The translations under genes and the position numbers were made by a program. 64,000 bases of DNA. It comes from Phenylobacterium aquaticum (GTDB lineage: Bacteria; Pseudomonadota; Alphaproteobacteria; Caulobacterales; Caulobacteraceae). Of this stretch, positions 19,301-30,174 are shown piece after piece (within the stretch, counting starts at the first letter, position 1; each line of letters begins with the position of its first letter). The notes below the pieces were generated by a model, which searched no databases, was not told where the DNA came from, and was given only the letters and a program-made list of their open reading frames with translations. The stretch is from contig NZ_JALDPT010000025.1 of the NCBI RefSeq assembly GCF_022695515.1, positions 1 through 64,000 of the forward strand, given 5' to 3'.

Positions 19301-20109
19301 GCCTCGTCGTCCTCGGTGAAGCCCATGATGTGGAAGCCTGCGTCGACGTGGACCAGTTCGCCGGTGGTGGACCGGCCCAGGTCGGACAGGAGCCACAGGG
19401 CGGCGCCGGCGACGCCCTCCATGGAGGTGTCCTCCTTCATGGCCGAGAGCGAGCGGCCCTTGGCGAGCATGCCGCGGCCGCCGGAGATGCCGGCCAGAGA
19501 CAGGGTGCGCATGGCGCCCGGCGAGAGCGCATTGACCCTGATCCCCTTGGGGCCGAGGTCGCGCGCCGCATAGCGGGTCGCCGCCTCCAGGGCCGCCTTG
19601 GCGACGCCCATGGTGTTGTAGTTCGGGATCGCCCGCTCGGAGCCCATATAGGTCAGGGTGATGATCGAGCCGCCGTTCGGCATCATGGCCGAGGCGCGCC
19701 GCGCGCAGTCGACGAAGCTGAAGGCCGAGATGTCCAGGGCCCGCAGGAAGCCCTCGCGGGTGGTGTTGTCGACGAACGAGCCCTTGAGCTCGTCCTTGTT
19801 GGCGAAGGCGATGGAGTGGACGAAGAAGTCGAGCGTCCCGAAGGCGGCCTTCACGGTCTCGAAGGCCGCGTCCATCGAGGCGTCGTCGGTGACGTCCACG
19901 GCGGCCAGCACCTTCACGCCCAGCTGCTCGGCGAGGGGCTGAACCCGGCGCTCCATGCCCGGCAGGTGCAGGAAGGCGATCTCGGCGCCCTGGGCGGCGA
20001 GCTGGCAGGCGATGCCCCAGGCGATGGACTGGTGGTTCGCGACCCCGGTCACGATCCCCTTCTTGCCCTTCATCAGCTCGCCCTTGGGCATCTGATAGTC
20101 GTCGGCCAC
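19297..20109 (-). CDS. fabI: Enoyl-[acyl-carrier-protein] reductase (NADH) FabI
   Basis: 270 aa. Last reductive step of type II fatty-acid elongation and the triclosan target. SDR fold: nucleotide-binding GVANHQSIAWGIA, HSIAFANKDEL, active-site Tyr and Lys in YNTMGVAKAALE, and C-terminal LLSDLGRSTTGELVHVDAGFHIMG. Start: AAGGAG abuts an ATG at 20115, leaving no spacing, whereas the GTG at 20109 is 6 nt downstream and gives VADDYQMPKGELMKGKKG, matching known FabI N-termini. Follows fabA-fabB on the same strand after two small genes. Confidence 0.95.
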   Translation of the reverse strand: MADDYQMPKGELMKGKKGIVTGVANHQSIAWGIACQLAAQGAEIAFLHLPGMERRVQPLAEQLGVKVLAAVDVTDDASMDAAFETVKAAFGTLDFFVHSIAFANKDELKGSFVDNTTREGFLRALDISAFSFVDCARRASAMMPNGGSIITLTYMGSERAIPNYNTMGVAKAALEAATRYAARDLGPKGIRVNALSPGAMRTLSLAGISGGRGMLAKGRSLSAMKEDTSMEGVAGAALWLLSDLGRSTTGELVHVDAGFHIMGFTEDDEA

Positions 20110-20173
20110 GCGCATCTCCTTGGGCGTTTGTCTGGTGCGGTTTTGGACGGCGCGGGGCGGGGACGCAAGCGTC

Positions 20174-20620
20174 CTACAGCCGCCGGCGCATCCCAACATG
20201 GCTGGGGGCGAAGCCCAGCCGGGCGTAGAAGCGCTGGGCGTCCTTGCGGCTTTCGTGGGTGAAGAGCTCGATCGCCGAGCAGCCGCGGGCCCGCGCCTCG
20301 TCCATCGCCCAGGCGATGAAGGCGGCGCCAACCCCTTGTCCGCGCAAGCCTGACGCCACCCGCACGGCCTGGAGCAGGGCGAAGCGGCCGCCGCGATTGG
20401 ACAGGCCCTGGATCACGGTCATCTGCAGGGTTCCCCGCACCTCGCCCCCAACCTCGGCCACGGCCAGCAGGGTATTGGCGTCGAGCCGGGCGAAGGCGGC
20501 GGCGTAGGTTTCGAGGTCTGTCAGGTCCTCACGTCCCGCGCCCAGGGCGTCATCGGCCAGGAGGGCGATTATGGCCGGGAGATCGGCGGCGACGGCGGGG
20601 CGGAAGGTCGTTGCGTTCAC
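20174..20620 (-). CDS. GNAT-family N-acetyltransferase
   Basis: 148 aa. GNAT fold with the acetyl-CoA motif VASGLRGQGVGAAFIAWAMDEARARG (R/Q-x-x-G-x-G/A) and a C-terminal AQRFYARLGF typical of this superfamily. The substrate cannot be inferred. Starts with an ATGA overlap with the small membrane-protein gene upstream, and lies within the fab cluster between fabB and fabI, so it is probably co-transcribed with them. Confidence 0.93.
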   Translation of the reverse strand: MNATTFRPAVAADLPAIIALLADDALGAGREDLTDLETYAAAFARLDANTLLAVAEVGGEVRGTLQMTVIQGLSNRGGRFALLQAVRVASGLRGQGVGAAFIAWAMDEARARGCSAIELFTHESRKDAQRFYARLGFAPSHVGMRRRL

Positions 20621-20823
20621 GTCTTCCGCTGACGCGTCAGGTCACGGAACAGGTTGCGAAGGCTGTCAGCGAGAACATCATTGGCGGCTATCAGCAGGGC
20701 GATGCTGACAATGGCGACCCCGTGCATCGTATGCGCTGCGGACGGGCTGACGACATGGGGGATTGTGGGGGCGAACCACATCGCGGCGGCTAGGCAGAAG
20801 AAGGTTCGCCGCAGCCAGATCAT
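20617..20823 (-). CDS. Small putative membrane protein in fab cluster
   Basis: 68 aa with two hydrophobic segments (WLRRTFFCLAAAMWFAPTIP and MHGVAIVSIALLIAANDVLA) and a basic C-terminus (RDLTRQRKT). Begins 2 nt after the fabB stop and overlaps the GNAT start by 4 nt, so coupled translation is likely. Not recognised. The tight packing is the main evidence that it is real. Confidence 0.6.
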   Translation of the reverse strand: MIWLRRTFFCLAAAMWFAPTIPHVVSPSAAHTMHGVAIVSIALLIAANDVLADSLRNLFRDLTRQRKT

Positions 20824-20825
20824 CC

Positions 20826-22037
20826 CTACACCCGACCCATCACCAAGCTGCCATTGGTGCCGCCGAAGCCGAAGCTGTTGGACATCACCGTCTCGACCTG
20901 GCGGTCCTCGCGTTTGCGCAGGATCGGCATGTCGGCGAAGGCCGGGTCGAGGTTCTCGATGTGGGCGCTCTCGGCCAGGAAGCCATTGTTGAGCATCAGC
21001 AGCGAATAGATCGCCTCCTGCGCGCCGGCGGCGCCCAGGCTGTGGCCGGTCAGGGACTTGGTCGAGGAGATGGCCGGGGCCTTGTCCCCGAACACCGCGC
21101 GGACCGCCTCCATCTCCTTCAGGTCGCCGACCGGGGTCGAGGTGCCGTGCGGGTTGAGATAGTCGATCTTGCGCCCGCCGAGTCCGGCCATGGCCAGCTT
21201 CATGCAGCGCGCCGCGCCCTCGCCGGAGGGGGCGACCATGTCGTGGCCGTCGGAATTGGCGGCGTAGCCGATGATCTCGCCATAGATCTTGGCCCCGCGG
21301 GCCTTGGCGTGCTCGTACTCCTCCAGCACCACGATCCCGGCCCCACCGGCGATCACGAAGCCGTCGCGGTCCTGGTCATAGGCGCGGCTGGCCACGGCCG
21401 GCCGGTCGTTGAAGTTGGAGCTCATGGCGCCCATGGCGTCGAACAGGTCAGACAGGGTCCAGTCGAGCTCTTCCGTGCCGCCGGCGAAGACGATGTCCTG
21501 CTTGCCCATCTGGATCTGCTCATAGCCCACCCCGATGCAGTGGGCCGAGGTGGCGCAGGCCGAGGAGATGGAGAAGTTCAGGCCGCGGATCTTGAACCAG
21601 GTGGCGAGCGTGGCCGAGGGGCCCGAGCTCATGGCCTTGGGCACGGCGAACGGGCCGATGCGCTTGGGGCCCTTCTCCCGCGTCGTGGCGGCGGCCTCGA
21701 CGATGGTGCGGGTGGACGGGCCGCCGGAGCCGACGATCAGGCCGGTGCTTTCGGTGGAGATCTCCGATTCCTCCAGGCCCGAATCGGCGATCGCCTGCTC
21801 CATGGCGATGTGGCCATAGGCCGTGCCAGGGGCCAGGAAGCGGGCCGCCCGGCGGTCGACCATGGATTCCCAGTCGATCTGCGGGGCGGCGTGGACCTGG
21901 CTGCGAAAGCCGAGCTCGGCGTATTCCGGCGCCCGGATGATCCCCGAACGGGCCTCGCGCAACGCGGCCAGGACCTCGTTGCTGTTATTGCCGATTGAGG
22001 AGACGATCCCCATTCCGGTGACGACGACGCGGCGCAT
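20826..22037 (-). CDS. fabB: 3-oxoacyl-[acyl-carrier-protein] synthase I FabB
   Basis: 403 aa. Condensing enzyme that extends unsaturated acyl-ACP. Catalytic triad visible: Cys in [10 protein letters not shown], His in [11 protein letters not shown] and His in [15 protein letters not shown]-terminal [11 protein letters not shown]. Full length. 36 nt downstream of fabA, the classical fabA-fabB pairing of the anaerobic unsaturated fatty-acid pathway. Confidence 0.97.
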   Translation of the reverse strand: MRRVVVTGMGIVSSIGNNSNEVLAALREARSGIIRAPEYAELGFRSQVHAAPQIDWESMVDRRAARFLAPGTAYGHIAMEQAIADSGLEESEISTESTGLIVGSGGPSTRTIVEAAATTREKGPKRIGPFAVPKAMSSGPSATLATWFKIRGLNFSISSACATSAHCIGVGYEQIQMGKQDIVFAGGTEELDWTLSDLFDAMGAMSSNFNDRPAVASRAYDQDRDGFVIAGGAGIVVLEEYEHAKARGAKIYGEIIGYAANSDGHDMVAPSGEGAARCMKLAMAGLGGRKIDYLNPHGTSTPVGDLKEMEAVRAVFGDKAPAISSTKSLTGHSLGAAGAQEAIYSLLMLNNGFLAESAHIENLDPAFADMPILRKREDRQVETVMSNSFGFGGTNGSLVMGRV

Positions 22038-22073
22038 CCTGGTTCCCTAACCCTGTTATCGTGGCCGTCCGGC

Positions 22074-22592
22074 CTAGTTCTTGGCGTAAAGGCCGACCCG
22101 AAGGTCCTTGGCCTCGTAGATCACCTTGCCGTCGGCCTCCAGCACCCCGTCGCCGATCCCCATCACGAGGCGGCGCAGAATCACCCGCTTCAGGTCGATT
22201 CGATAGACGACTTTCTTGATGTTCGGCGTGACCTCGCCGGAGAACTTCACCTCGCCGACGCCGAGCGCGCGGCCCTTGCCGGGGGCGCCCGACCAGCCGA
22301 GGAAGAAGCCGACCAGCTGCCACATGGCGTCCAGGCCCAGGCAGCCGGGCATGACGGGGTCGCCGATGAAGTGGCAGTCGAAGAACCAGAGCGCCGGGTT
22401 GATGTCGAGTTCGGCCTCGACATAGCCCTTGCCATGCGCGCCGCCGTCATCGGTGATCTTGGTGATGCGGTCGAACATCAGCATCGGCGGCACCGGAAGC
22501 TGGGCGTTGCCGTCGCCGAACATCTCGCCCCGTCCGCAGGCGAGCAGTTCATCGAGGCTGTAATGGTCCTTAGCCTTCGCGCCGGTGATCAT
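22074..22592 (-). CDS. fabA: 3-hydroxydecanoyl-ACP dehydratase/isomerase FabA
   Basis: 172 aa. Dehydrates 3-hydroxydecanoyl-ACP and isomerises trans-2- to cis-3-decenoyl-ACP, the branch point to unsaturated fatty acids. Hot-dog fold with active-site His in [20 protein letters not shown] and the Asp in LGLDAMWQ. Size matches E. coli FabA (172 aa). First gene of the fabA-fabB-x-GNAT-fabI run. Confidence 0.97.
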   Translation of the reverse strand: MITGAKAKDHYSLDELLACGRGEMFGDGNAQLPVPPMLMFDRITKITDDGGAHGKGYVEAELDINPALWFFDCHFIGDPVMPGCLGLDAMWQLVGFFLGWSGAPGKGRALGVGEVKFSGEVTPNIKKVVYRIDLKRVILRRLVMGIGDGVLEADGKVIYEAKDLRVGLYAKN

Positions 22593-22697
22593 GTTCCGCC
22601 TCTTCCTGCCTGAAATCTCTTTGGGTGCGGCCTAGCAGAGCCCGCACGCGGGCTCAACGGCCCGCGAGGGCTCCGGCTCCCGCGCAGAGGGGCGCGC

Positions 22698-23240
22698 TCA
22701 GCCGCATTGGGGCTTTTCGTCGGTGCCCCACACTTCCGAGGCGGGGGCCCAGCCATTGGCCCCGTCGACCCGCAATTTGCACCAGCCCTGGCTGTCGCAG
22801 CGGACCAGGGTCGCCATGGCCCTGGGATTCAGCATGGCGATGACGTGGGACTCGGCCTTGGGGCTGCGGTGCAGCGGCAGGGGGGCGGCCTGCATGCGGA
22901 TCACCATGCGCCGGCCGTCGGTGGTGCGCTTGTGCACCCAGGCCATGCCGTGCTCGGGATCGCAGACGCGCCGCCATTCGGAATTCTCCGCCACCACCTG
23001 CACCGGCAGGCCGCGCACCCGATAGACCCACAAAAGCTTGTGATCGTCCCCCGGTCCGGACCGGGCGTTCACCTGGTCGAACTTCAGGGAAACATAGCGG
23101 GGAACGGGCAGGCCGGAGGGCGTCGGCCGGTCCGCGGGGGCCGCCAGGGCGGTCTGGCTCGTGAAAATGAGCGCCGCCGTCAATTTCATCAGCGCGCTCG
23201 CACGTCGCATGTGCGTGTTCGCCTGTCCTTGGCCGTTCAT
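22698..23240 (-). CDS. Secreted SH3-domain (SH3b) protein
   Basis: 180 aa. Signal peptide at about residues 11-34 (KLTAALIFTSQTALAAPA), then a bacterial SH3 domain (VNARSGPGDDHKLLWVYRVRGLPVQVV; EHGMAWVHKRTTDGRR) and a second SH3-like stretch near the C-terminus (CDSQGWCKLRVDGANGWAPASEVWG). Such proteins bind peptidoglycan or periplasmic partners; the exact role is unknown. Start at ATG 23240 follows AAAGGGGGC; ATG 23210 is an alternative. Divergent from the hydroxyacid dehydrogenase. Confidence 0.88.
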   Translation of the reverse strand: MNGQGQANTHMRRASALMKLTAALIFTSQTALAAPADRPTPSGLPVPRYVSLKFDQVNARSGPGDDHKLLWVYRVRGLPVQVVAENSEWRRVCDPEHGMAWVHKRTTDGRRMVIRMQAAPLPLHRSPKAESHVIAMLNPRAMATLVRCDSQGWCKLRVDGANGWAPASEVWGTDEKPQCG

Positions 23241-23324
23241 GCCCCCTTTGCTAGAGGGTTGGGAAAGAAGGCGCCATAGGCGCTGATCCCAGGAACGCTC
23301 TTTTCGGAAGTCGCCGAACCGCCC

Positions 23325-24317
23325 ATGGCCGCCCGCAAGCCGAAAGTCATCGTCACCCGCAAGCTCCCGGACGCCGTGGAGACGCGGATGCGCGAGCTCT
23401 TCGACACCGAACTGAACCTCGACGACGCCCCGATGAGCCGCGCGGCGCTGATCGACGCCGTCGGCCGGTGCGATGTTCTGTCGCCCACCATCACCGACGA
23501 GATCGACGCTGAGCTGATCGCCGCGGCCCAGGCCGGCGGGCGTCTCAAGCTGATCGCCAATTTCGGAGCCGGGGTCGATCACATCGACGTGGCCGCCGCC
23601 TCCGAGGCCGGGATCGTGGTCACCAACACCCCCGGCGTGCTGACCGAGGACACCGCCGACCTGACGCTGGCCCTGATGATGGCGGTCTCCCGCCGCATCG
23701 TGGAGGGCGCCAATCTCGCCCAGGCCGGCGACTTCAAGGGCTGGACCCCCACCTGGATGATGGGCCGGCGAATCACCGGCAAGCGGCTGGGCATCATCGG
23801 CATGGGCCGCATCGGCCAGGCCGTGGCCCGCCGGGCCCGCGCCTTCGGCATGTCGATCCACTATCATAACAGGAAGCCGGTCAGCCCCCGCATCGCCGAG
23901 GAGCTGGAGGCCACCTATTGGGAGAGCCTCGACCAGATGCTGGCCCGGATGGACATCATCTCGGTCAACTGCCCGCACACGCCCGCCACCTATCACCTGC
24001 TCTCGGGCCGCCGGCTGAAGCTGCTCCAGCCCCACGCCATCCTGGTCAACACCGCCCGCGGCGAGATCATCGACGAAAGCGCTCTGGCCGAGGGCCTGGC
24101 CAAGGGCGAGATCGGCGGGGCGGGGCTCGACGTGTTCGAGTTCGAGCCGGCGATCAATCCCAAGCTCTTGAAGCTGCCCAACGCCGTGCTCCTGCCCCAC
24201 CTGGGCTCGGCCACGGTCGAGGGCCGCATCGACATGGGCGAAAAGGTGATCATCAACATCAAGACCTGGATGGACGGCCACCGGCCGCCCGACCGGGTCC
24301 TGCCGGCGATGCTTTAG
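23325..24317 (+). CDS. D-2-hydroxyacid dehydrogenase (glyoxylate/hydroxypyruvate reductase type)
   Basis: 330 aa. NAD(P)-dependent reductase. Rossmann motif GIIGMGRIGQAVARR, catalytic Arg in NTARGEIIDESAL, Glu in the DVFEFEP region and His in LLPHLGSAT. Best fits the GhrB/D-glycerate dehydrogenase branch. The C-terminus ends a few residues after PPDRVLPAML. Substrate inferred from family only. Converges on the alcohol dehydrogenase gene with a 4-nt overlap. Confidence 0.92.
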   Translation: MAARKPKVIVTRKLPDAVETRMRELFDTELNLDDAPMSRAALIDAVGRCDVLSPTITDEIDAELIAAAQAGGRLKLIANFGAGVDHIDVAAASEAGIVVTNTPGVLTEDTADLTLALMMAVSRRIVEGANLAQAGDFKGWTPTWMMGRRITGKRLGIIGMGRIGQAVARRARAFGMSIHYHNRKPVSPRIAEELEATYWESLDQMLARMDIISVNCPHTPATYHLLSGRRLKLLQPHAILVNTARGEIIDESALAEGLAKGEIGGAGLDVFEFEPAINPKLLKLPNAVLLPHLGSATVEGRIDMGEKVIINIKTWMDGHRPPDRVLPAML

Positions 24318-25351
24318 CCCGTCATCACCATCTTCAGCGCCCCGGCCTCGCGGGCGTCGAACATCCGATAGGCCTCGGCGCCCTCCGACAGCGGCATGAC
24401 GTGGGTGATGTGGCGCTCGGGCTTCAGCTTGCCGGCCTGGATGAGCGGGATCAGCTCCGGCCACCAGCGCGGCACGGAGCAGGTGCCGATCCGGAAGGTG
24501 ACGTTCTTCATGAACGACACGCCCATGGGGAAGTCGAAGCTGCGGCTCTGATTGACCCCGATCACCGAGACCGTGCCCATGCGGCCGGCGATCTTCAGGG
24601 ACAGCGTGATGGTGGCGTCGGCGCCGACCGCCTCGACGACGGAGTCGCACATCTCGCCATGGGTCGCCTCGGCGATCTGGGCCTGGGCGTCCTTGGCGTC
24701 GAGCGCGATGGCCCCCAGGCTGGCCGCGATGGCCCGGCGCTCGGGCACCAGGTCGATGGCGAACACCCGCGCCGCCCCCAGCACGAAGGCGCCCTCGACA
24801 GCCATCAGCCCGATCGGCCCCAGCCCCACCACCGCGACCGTCGAGCCGGGGCGGATGTCGGCGTGGCGCAGGCCGTGCCAGGCGGTCGGCAGGTTGTCGG
24901 TCAGCATCAGGGCCTGGTCTTCGGTCAGGCCCTCGGGGATCTTGGCGACATTGAAGTCGGCGGCCGGCACCCGGATCGCCTCGGCCTGGCAGCCCTCCAG
25001 CTTGTGGGACAGGCCGTAGCAGGAGGCCGCATGGTTGGCGCAGCGGTTGATCTCGCCGGCCAGACACGAGGCGCAGGCCCCGCAGCCCACGGCCGCCGAC
25101 AGCATGACCTTGTCGCCGGGCTTCAGCTGCTTGACCCCGCGCCCTACCTCGACCACCTCGCCCACCGCCTCATGGCCGACACAGAAGCCGAAGTCCGGCG
25201 AGAAGCCATGGCCCTGATAGATGTGCAGGTCCGAGCCGCAGATGCCGCACTTGCTCATCCGCACGATGGCGTCGCGGTCGTCGGCCAGGGTGGGATCGGG
25301 GAAGCTCTCGAAGCGGATGTCCCGCGCCCCCTGGTACAGCAACGCCTTCAT
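24314..25351 (-). CDS. Zinc-dependent medium-chain alcohol dehydrogenase
   Basis: 345 aa. MDR family. Catalytic zinc ligands in GICGSDLHIYQGHG and GHEAVGEV, structural zinc cluster CGACASCLAGEINRC, Rossmann VAVVGLGPIGLMAVEGA. Similar proteins are annotated as glutathione-independent formaldehyde, threonine or sugar-alcohol dehydrogenases; the substrate cannot be decided. Downstream lies the dispersed repeat at 25421-25556 on the upstream side of its start. Confidence 0.92.
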   Translation of the reverse strand: MKALLYQGARDIRFESFPDPTLADDRDAIVRMSKCGICGSDLHIYQGHGFSPDFGFCVGHEAVGEVVEVGRGVKQLKPGDKVMLSAAVGCGACASCLAGEINRCANHAASCYGLSHKLEGCQAEAIRVPAADFNVAKIPEGLTEDQALMLTDNLPTAWHGLRHADIRPGSTVAVVGLGPIGLMAVEGAFVLGAARVFAIDLVPERRAIAASLGAIALDAKDAQAQIAEATHGEMCDSVVEAVGADATITLSLKIAGRMGTVSVIGVNQSRSFDFPMGVSFMKNVTFRIGTCSVPRWWPELIPLIQAGKLKPERHITHVMPLSEGAEAYRMFDAREAGALKMVMTG

Positions 25352-25420
25352 GGTCTGGTCTCTCCCCGTTTGACCCCATCGGACGACGCTGACGCCGCGG
25401 GCGTCAAGCGGGCTTCAAGT

Positions 25421-25556
25421 CCTCGCCCCGTTTACGGGGAGAGGGTTTGGGTGAGGGGCGCACCGCGGAGCGGTGCGTCTTGCGGCGAGACGGGTGGGGC
25501 TGAGCTTCAGCAAGAGCCCCTCACCCTACCCTCTCCCCGCGAAGCGGGGCGAGGGA
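25421..25556. repeat. Inverted intergenic repeat (family A)
   Basis: Two arms in opposite orientation: CCTCGCCCCGTTTACGGGGAGAGGG...GTGAGGGG (left, to about 25460) and CCCCTCACCC...CTCTCCCCGCGAAGCGGGGCGAGGG (right, from about 25515). A smaller palindrome (GCACCGCGGAGCGGTGC) lies between. The same family occurs at 29507-29615 and 35310-35432, always between genes. Not transposon-like; resembles REP/BIME elements. Confidence 0.85.
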
Positions 25557-25568
25557 CGCCAGCCTGGG

Positions 25569-26306
25569 TCACCCCCCGCACACCGGGCAGTCCGCGTCCG
25601 CGCCGATCCGCACCGTGCGGGTCTGGGCGGCGAGCGCGTCATAGATCATCAGCCGTCCGTCGAGCGGCGTCCCCGCCCCGGCGATCAGCTTGATCGCCTC
25701 CAGCGCCATCATCGAGCCGATCACCCCGGCCAGAGCCCCGATCACCCCCACCGCCTGGCAGGTCTCGGCGTCCGGCGGGATCTCAGGGACCAGGCAGCGA
25801 TAGCAGGGCTGGCCGTGGAACACCCCCACCTGGCCGGTCCAGCGGCCAATGGCGCCGGAGACGAGCGGCGTCCCATGGGCGACGCAGGCGGCGTTCACGG
25901 CGAAGCGAACCCCGAAATCGTCTGTCCCGTCGAGCACCAGATCGACCCCTGCGACAAAGGCCTTGGCGTTCTCGGCCGCCAGCGCGATCTGGCGGGTCTC
26001 GATCCGCACGTGAGGGTTTAAGGCGAGCAAATGCTCACTTGCGGCCTCGACCTTGGGACGCCCCAGATCGGCCTCGGCATAGATCACCTGGCGCTGCAGA
26101 TTGGAGCGGTCGACCACGTCCGGGTCGGCGAGGATCAGGGTCCCCACCCCCGCGGCGGCCAGATAGAGGGCGGCCGGCGCGCCCAGCCCGCCCAGGCCGA
26201 CGACCAGCACCTTGGCGGCCTTCAGCCTCTGCTGGCCCGGACCGCCCACCTCGCGCAGCACCAGGTGGCGGGCGTAGCGTTCGACCTCTTCGTCGGAAAA
26301 CGTCAT
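25569..26306 (-). CDS. MoeB/ThiF-family sulfur-carrier adenylyltransferase
   Basis: 245 aa. E1-like ATP-dependent adenylation of the C-terminal Gly of a sulfur-carrier protein (MoaD or ThiS) for molybdopterin or thiamine synthesis. Motifs: [37 protein letters not shown] (Arg finger and acidic switch), DGTDDF, and zinc ligands CYRC and CPVC at the C-terminus. No rhodanese domain. MoeB versus ThiF cannot be separated without context, as no moa or thi genes are adjacent. Confidence 0.93.
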   Translation of the reverse strand: MTFSDEEVERYARHLVLREVGGPGQQRLKAAKVLVVGLGGLGAPAALYLAAAGVGTLILADPDVVDRSNLQRQVIYAEADLGRPKVEAASEHLLALNPHVRIETRQIALAAENAKAFVAGVDLVLDGTDDFGVRFAVNAACVAHGTPLVSGAIGRWTGQVGVFHGQPCYRCLVPEIPPDAETCQAVGVIGALAGVIGSMMALEAIKLIAGAGTPLDGRLMIYDALAAQTRTVRIGADADCPVCGG

Positions 26307-26346
26307 GCGTCTTGACCTCGCCCCGTCCCCTGCTCACATCGCCGCC

Positions 26347-26898
26347 ATGTCGCAGAACAGTTCAACATTCCCAGACTGGCACGGGACCACCATCCTGGCC
26401 GTCCGCAAGAACGGCAAGACCGTGATCGCCGGCGACGGTCAGGTGTCCATGGGCCCAACCATCGTCAAGGGCAACGCCCGCAAGGTCCGCCGCCTGGCCG
26501 GCGGCAAGGTCCTGGCCGGCTTCGCCGGGGCCACGGCCGACGCCTTCACCCTGATCGAGCGGCTGGAGGCCAAGCTGGAGCAGTATCCCGACCAGCTGGC
26601 CCGGGCCTGCGTCGACCTCGCCAAGGACTGGCGCACCGACCGCTATTTGAGAAAGCTCGAGGCCATGCTGCTGGTCGCCGACAAGGACCAGATCTTCACC
26701 GTCACCGGGGTCGGCGACGTGCTGGAGCCGGAATCCGGCTGCGCGGCGATCGGTTCGGGCGGCAATTATGCGCTCGCCGCGGCGCTCGCCCTGCTGGACA
26801 CCGAGGTCGACGCCGAGGCCCTGGCCCGCAAGGCCATGGGCATCGCCGCGAAGATCTGCGTCTACACCAATGGCGAACTGACGGTTGAGAGCCTCTAG
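26347..26898 (+). CDS. hslV: ATP-dependent protease peptidase subunit HslV
   Basis: 183 aa. N-terminal nucleophile threonine protease of the HslVU (ClpQY) complex. The propeptide ([13 protein letters not shown]) ends before the catalytic Thr of [11 protein letters not shown]. Other features: [24 protein letters not shown] and [15 protein letters not shown]. Start at ATG 26347 fits the alphaproteobacterial propeptide; the frame is open to 26305. Two unrelated genes separate it from hslU on the same strand. Confidence 0.96.
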   Translation: MSQNSSTFPDWHGTTILAVRKNGKTVIAGDGQVSMGPTIVKGNARKVRRLAGGKVLAGFAGATADAFTLIERLEAKLEQYPDQLARACVDLAKDWRTDRYLRKLEAMLLVADKDQIFTVTGVGDVLEPESGCAAIGSGGNYALAAALALLDTEVDAEALARKAMGIAAKICVYTNGELTVESL

Positions 26899-26901
26899 GG
26901 C

Positions 26902-27294
26902 ATGACCGAGCCGCTGACGCCCGAGCGCGCGATCTATGGCGGCTACCTGCGCGTGCGCCTGCCGGTGCGGCTCTCGATGATGGCCGTGCTCTGGCTGCCG
27001 GTCCTGACCTACGGCATGGGCGCCTTCCGCACCCACATCGCCTTCAGCCTGGCGGCCGTGGCCGCCGCCGCCCTGGCCGGGGCGGTCGCCCGCGCGATCG
27101 CCGTTCCCCTCTGGCGGCGCTGGGCCTATGCCCGCGTCGCCGACATCGCCGAGCTGAAGCGCCAGGCGATCACCGGGCGGCTGATCTTTCCCGACGGCCA
27201 CTGGATCACCCGCCTGGAATGGACGCCGCCGACGCTCGCCGCCGAACTGGCCCGCTTGGAAGCCGCCGAGGCCGGGCGCATGATCGGCGGATGA
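26902..27294 (+). CDS. Small two-TM membrane protein between hslV and hslU
   Basis: 130 aa with two hydrophobic helices (about residues 27-45 and 48-70) and a cytoplasmic C-terminal part (DIAELKRQAITGRLIFPDGHW). Not recognised. It starts 3 nt after hslV and overlaps the next gene by 4 nt (ATGA), so it is embedded in the hslV operon. Confidence 0.8.
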   Translation: MTEPLTPERAIYGGYLRVRLPVRLSMMAVLWLPVLTYGMGAFRTHIAFSLAAVAAAALAGAVARAIAVPLWRRWAYARVADIAELKRQAITGRLIFPDGHWITRLEWTPPTLAAELARLEAAEAGRMIGG

Positions 27295-28133
27295 ACCGTT
27301 CCGCCGCCCTCGCCCTGACCCTCGCCCTGGCCGCCGCCCCGGCCTTGGCCAAGCCCGCGCCGGCCGATCCGCGCCAGGTGGTCGCCGCCGAGACCGCCTT
27401 CGCCGCCGACACCCTGGCCATGGGGATCAAGGGCGGGTTCCTGAAATGGTCGGCGCCCGAGGCCATCCTGTTCGCCCCCGACCCGGTCAAGGCCCACGAC
27501 CTCTACGGCGCCCGCCCCGACAAGCCGGGCAAGCCGCTCGTCTGGTGGCCGGTCTGGGCCGGGATCTCCCGCTCGGGCGACCTCGGCTTCACCTCCGGCC
27601 CGTCCACCTATGACGGCCAGCCCAACGCCTGGTACTTCACCGTCTGGTCGCGCCAGGCCGACGGCGGCTGGAAGTGGATCTATGACGGCGGCGTCGATGC
27701 GGACCTCAGCCACGCGCCGCCCCAGGGTTCGACCCCCGTCTATTTCGCCCCGGCGACCGGCCCCTCGCTCTATCCGGAGCACGCCTGGAGCCAGGTGAAG
27801 GCCGCCGAGGCCGCCCTGGCGCTCAAGGCCCGCACGGATCTCGCCGCCGCCTACGCCCCGGTGCTGACGCCGCAAACCCGCATGCAGGGCTCTCCCGCCG
27901 CCCCGGCGACCACGCCCGCGGCGGTGCAGGCCGAACTGGCCGCCCGCGCCAAGACCATCGACTTCGCCCCGCTCGGCGGCTCGACCTCCGTCGCCGGCGA
28001 CCTCGCCTGGACCTATGGCGACGCCCGCTGGACCGGCGGCCGCGGCCACTATGTCCGGGTCTGGCGCCACGACCTGGCGGGCTGGCGGCTGGTCTTCGAC
28101 CAGATTCTCAGCGTTCCCGCGCCTAAGCCCTGA
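27291..28133 (+). CDS. Secreted NTF2-like (DUF4440-type) protein
   Basis: 280 aa. Signal peptide at residues 1-20 ([14 protein letters not shown]), then two NTF2-like halves: an N-terminal [24 protein letters not shown]...FTSGPSTYD...[20 protein letters not shown] and a shorter C-terminal [12 protein letters not shown]...[19 protein letters not shown]. Such periplasmic proteins have unknown substrates. ATG overlaps the previous stop; lies directly before hslU. Confidence 0.87.
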   Translation: MNRSAALALTLALAAAPALAKPAPADPRQVVAAETAFAADTLAMGIKGGFLKWSAPEAILFAPDPVKAHDLYGARPDKPGKPLVWWPVWAGISRSGDLGFTSGPSTYDGQPNAWYFTVWSRQADGGWKWIYDGGVDADLSHAPPQGSTPVYFAPATGPSLYPEHAWSQVKAAEAALALKARTDLAAAYAPVLTPQTRMQGSPAAPATTPAAVQAELAARAKTIDFAPLGGSTSVAGDLAWTYGDARWTGGRGHYVRVWRHDLAGWRLVFDQILSVPAPKP

Positions 28134-28179
28134 GGCGAGGGGTCTTGATTTCGCCCGGCCACCCTATCTATCGGGCGTC

Positions 28180-29490
<1,311 letters not shown>

Positions 29491-29506
29491 GCGGCGTCTG
29501 GCGACG

Positions 29507-29615
29507 ACCCCTCACTCTGACCCCCTCCCCGCAAGCGGGGCGAGGGAACTGATCCTCAGGCCTCGACGCATCGCCCCCTCGCCCCGCTTGCGGGGAGAGG
29601 GTGGGGTGAGGGGAG
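29507..29615. repeat. Inverted intergenic repeat (family A)
   Basis: Arms CCCCTCACTCTGACCCCCTCCCCGCAAGCGGGGCGAGGG (about 29508-29547) and its reverse complement-like CCCTCGCCCCGCTTGCGGGGAGAGGGTGGGGTGAGGGG (about 29576-29613). Each arm has its own hairpin CCCCGCAAGCGGGG. Lies between convergent hslU and the DUF2244 gene, where it could act as a transcription terminator or a REP-like RNA hairpin. Confidence 0.88.
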
Positions 29616-29617
29616 CC

Positions 29618-30091
29618 TCACCACCGCGCCTTGCGGGCGTCCTGGATGGCGCCCTGCAGGGCCTTGGCGAATTCGGCGCGCTCGCTGGGGCTCAGGGCCG
29701 CGGCCACCTGGGCCTCCTTGCCGGAGAGGGCGAGCCGCACGTCCACCGCCCGGTCGTCCTCGGTCAGCACCGAGACCCGGGTGAAGGCGGTGGGGCTTTC
29801 CCACACCACCCGCGACCATTTCGGGGTCTCATGGGTCACCCGCACCTGGCTGTCGGTGACCCGCACCCGCTCGATCTGCCGGGCCGAGGCGAAGCTGGCC
29901 AGGAAGGCGATCAGCACCGCCAGCACGTCCAATCCTAAGAACATCGGCACCAGGGTCGCGCCCATGGCCAGGAACACCGCCGCCGAGCAGCAGTTCAGGA
30001 AGGTGACGATGGAGATCAATATGATGAACCCCCGCTCCGACAGGGATCGGTGCGGGCGGATCTCGGCGTCCATGAAGATCATGTCGTCCAT
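29618..30091 (-). CDS. DUF2244 membrane protein
   Basis: 157 aa with two adjacent TM helices (about residues 22-45 and 48-68) and a cytoplasmic C-terminal domain (VRVTDSQVRVTHETPKWSRVVWE; LSPSERAEFAKALQGAIQDAR). The pattern matches the alphaproteobacterial DUF2244 family, of unknown function. Divergent from nth. Confidence 0.88.
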   Translation of the reverse strand: MDDMIFMDAEIRPHRSLSERGFIILISIVTFLNCCSAAVFLAMGATLVPMFLGLDVLAVLIAFLASFASARQIERVRVTDSQVRVTHETPKWSRVVWESPTAFTRVSVLTEDDRAVDVRLALSGKEAQVAAALSPSERAEFAKALQGAIQDARKARW

Positions 30092-30174
30092 GCCGGCTGC
30101 ACCATAGCCGGAATCCGCGGCCGGCGGAATCGCCGTGACTTGGCGAAGCGGGGCGATGCGGCCATGGTCCGGCC

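Noticed and set aside
22698..25067. 789-codon - strand frame as one large protein
   Set aside because: Only the last 180 codons (SH3 protein with its own signal peptide) are real; the rest lies opposite the dehydrogenase or out of frame with the alcohol dehydrogenase.
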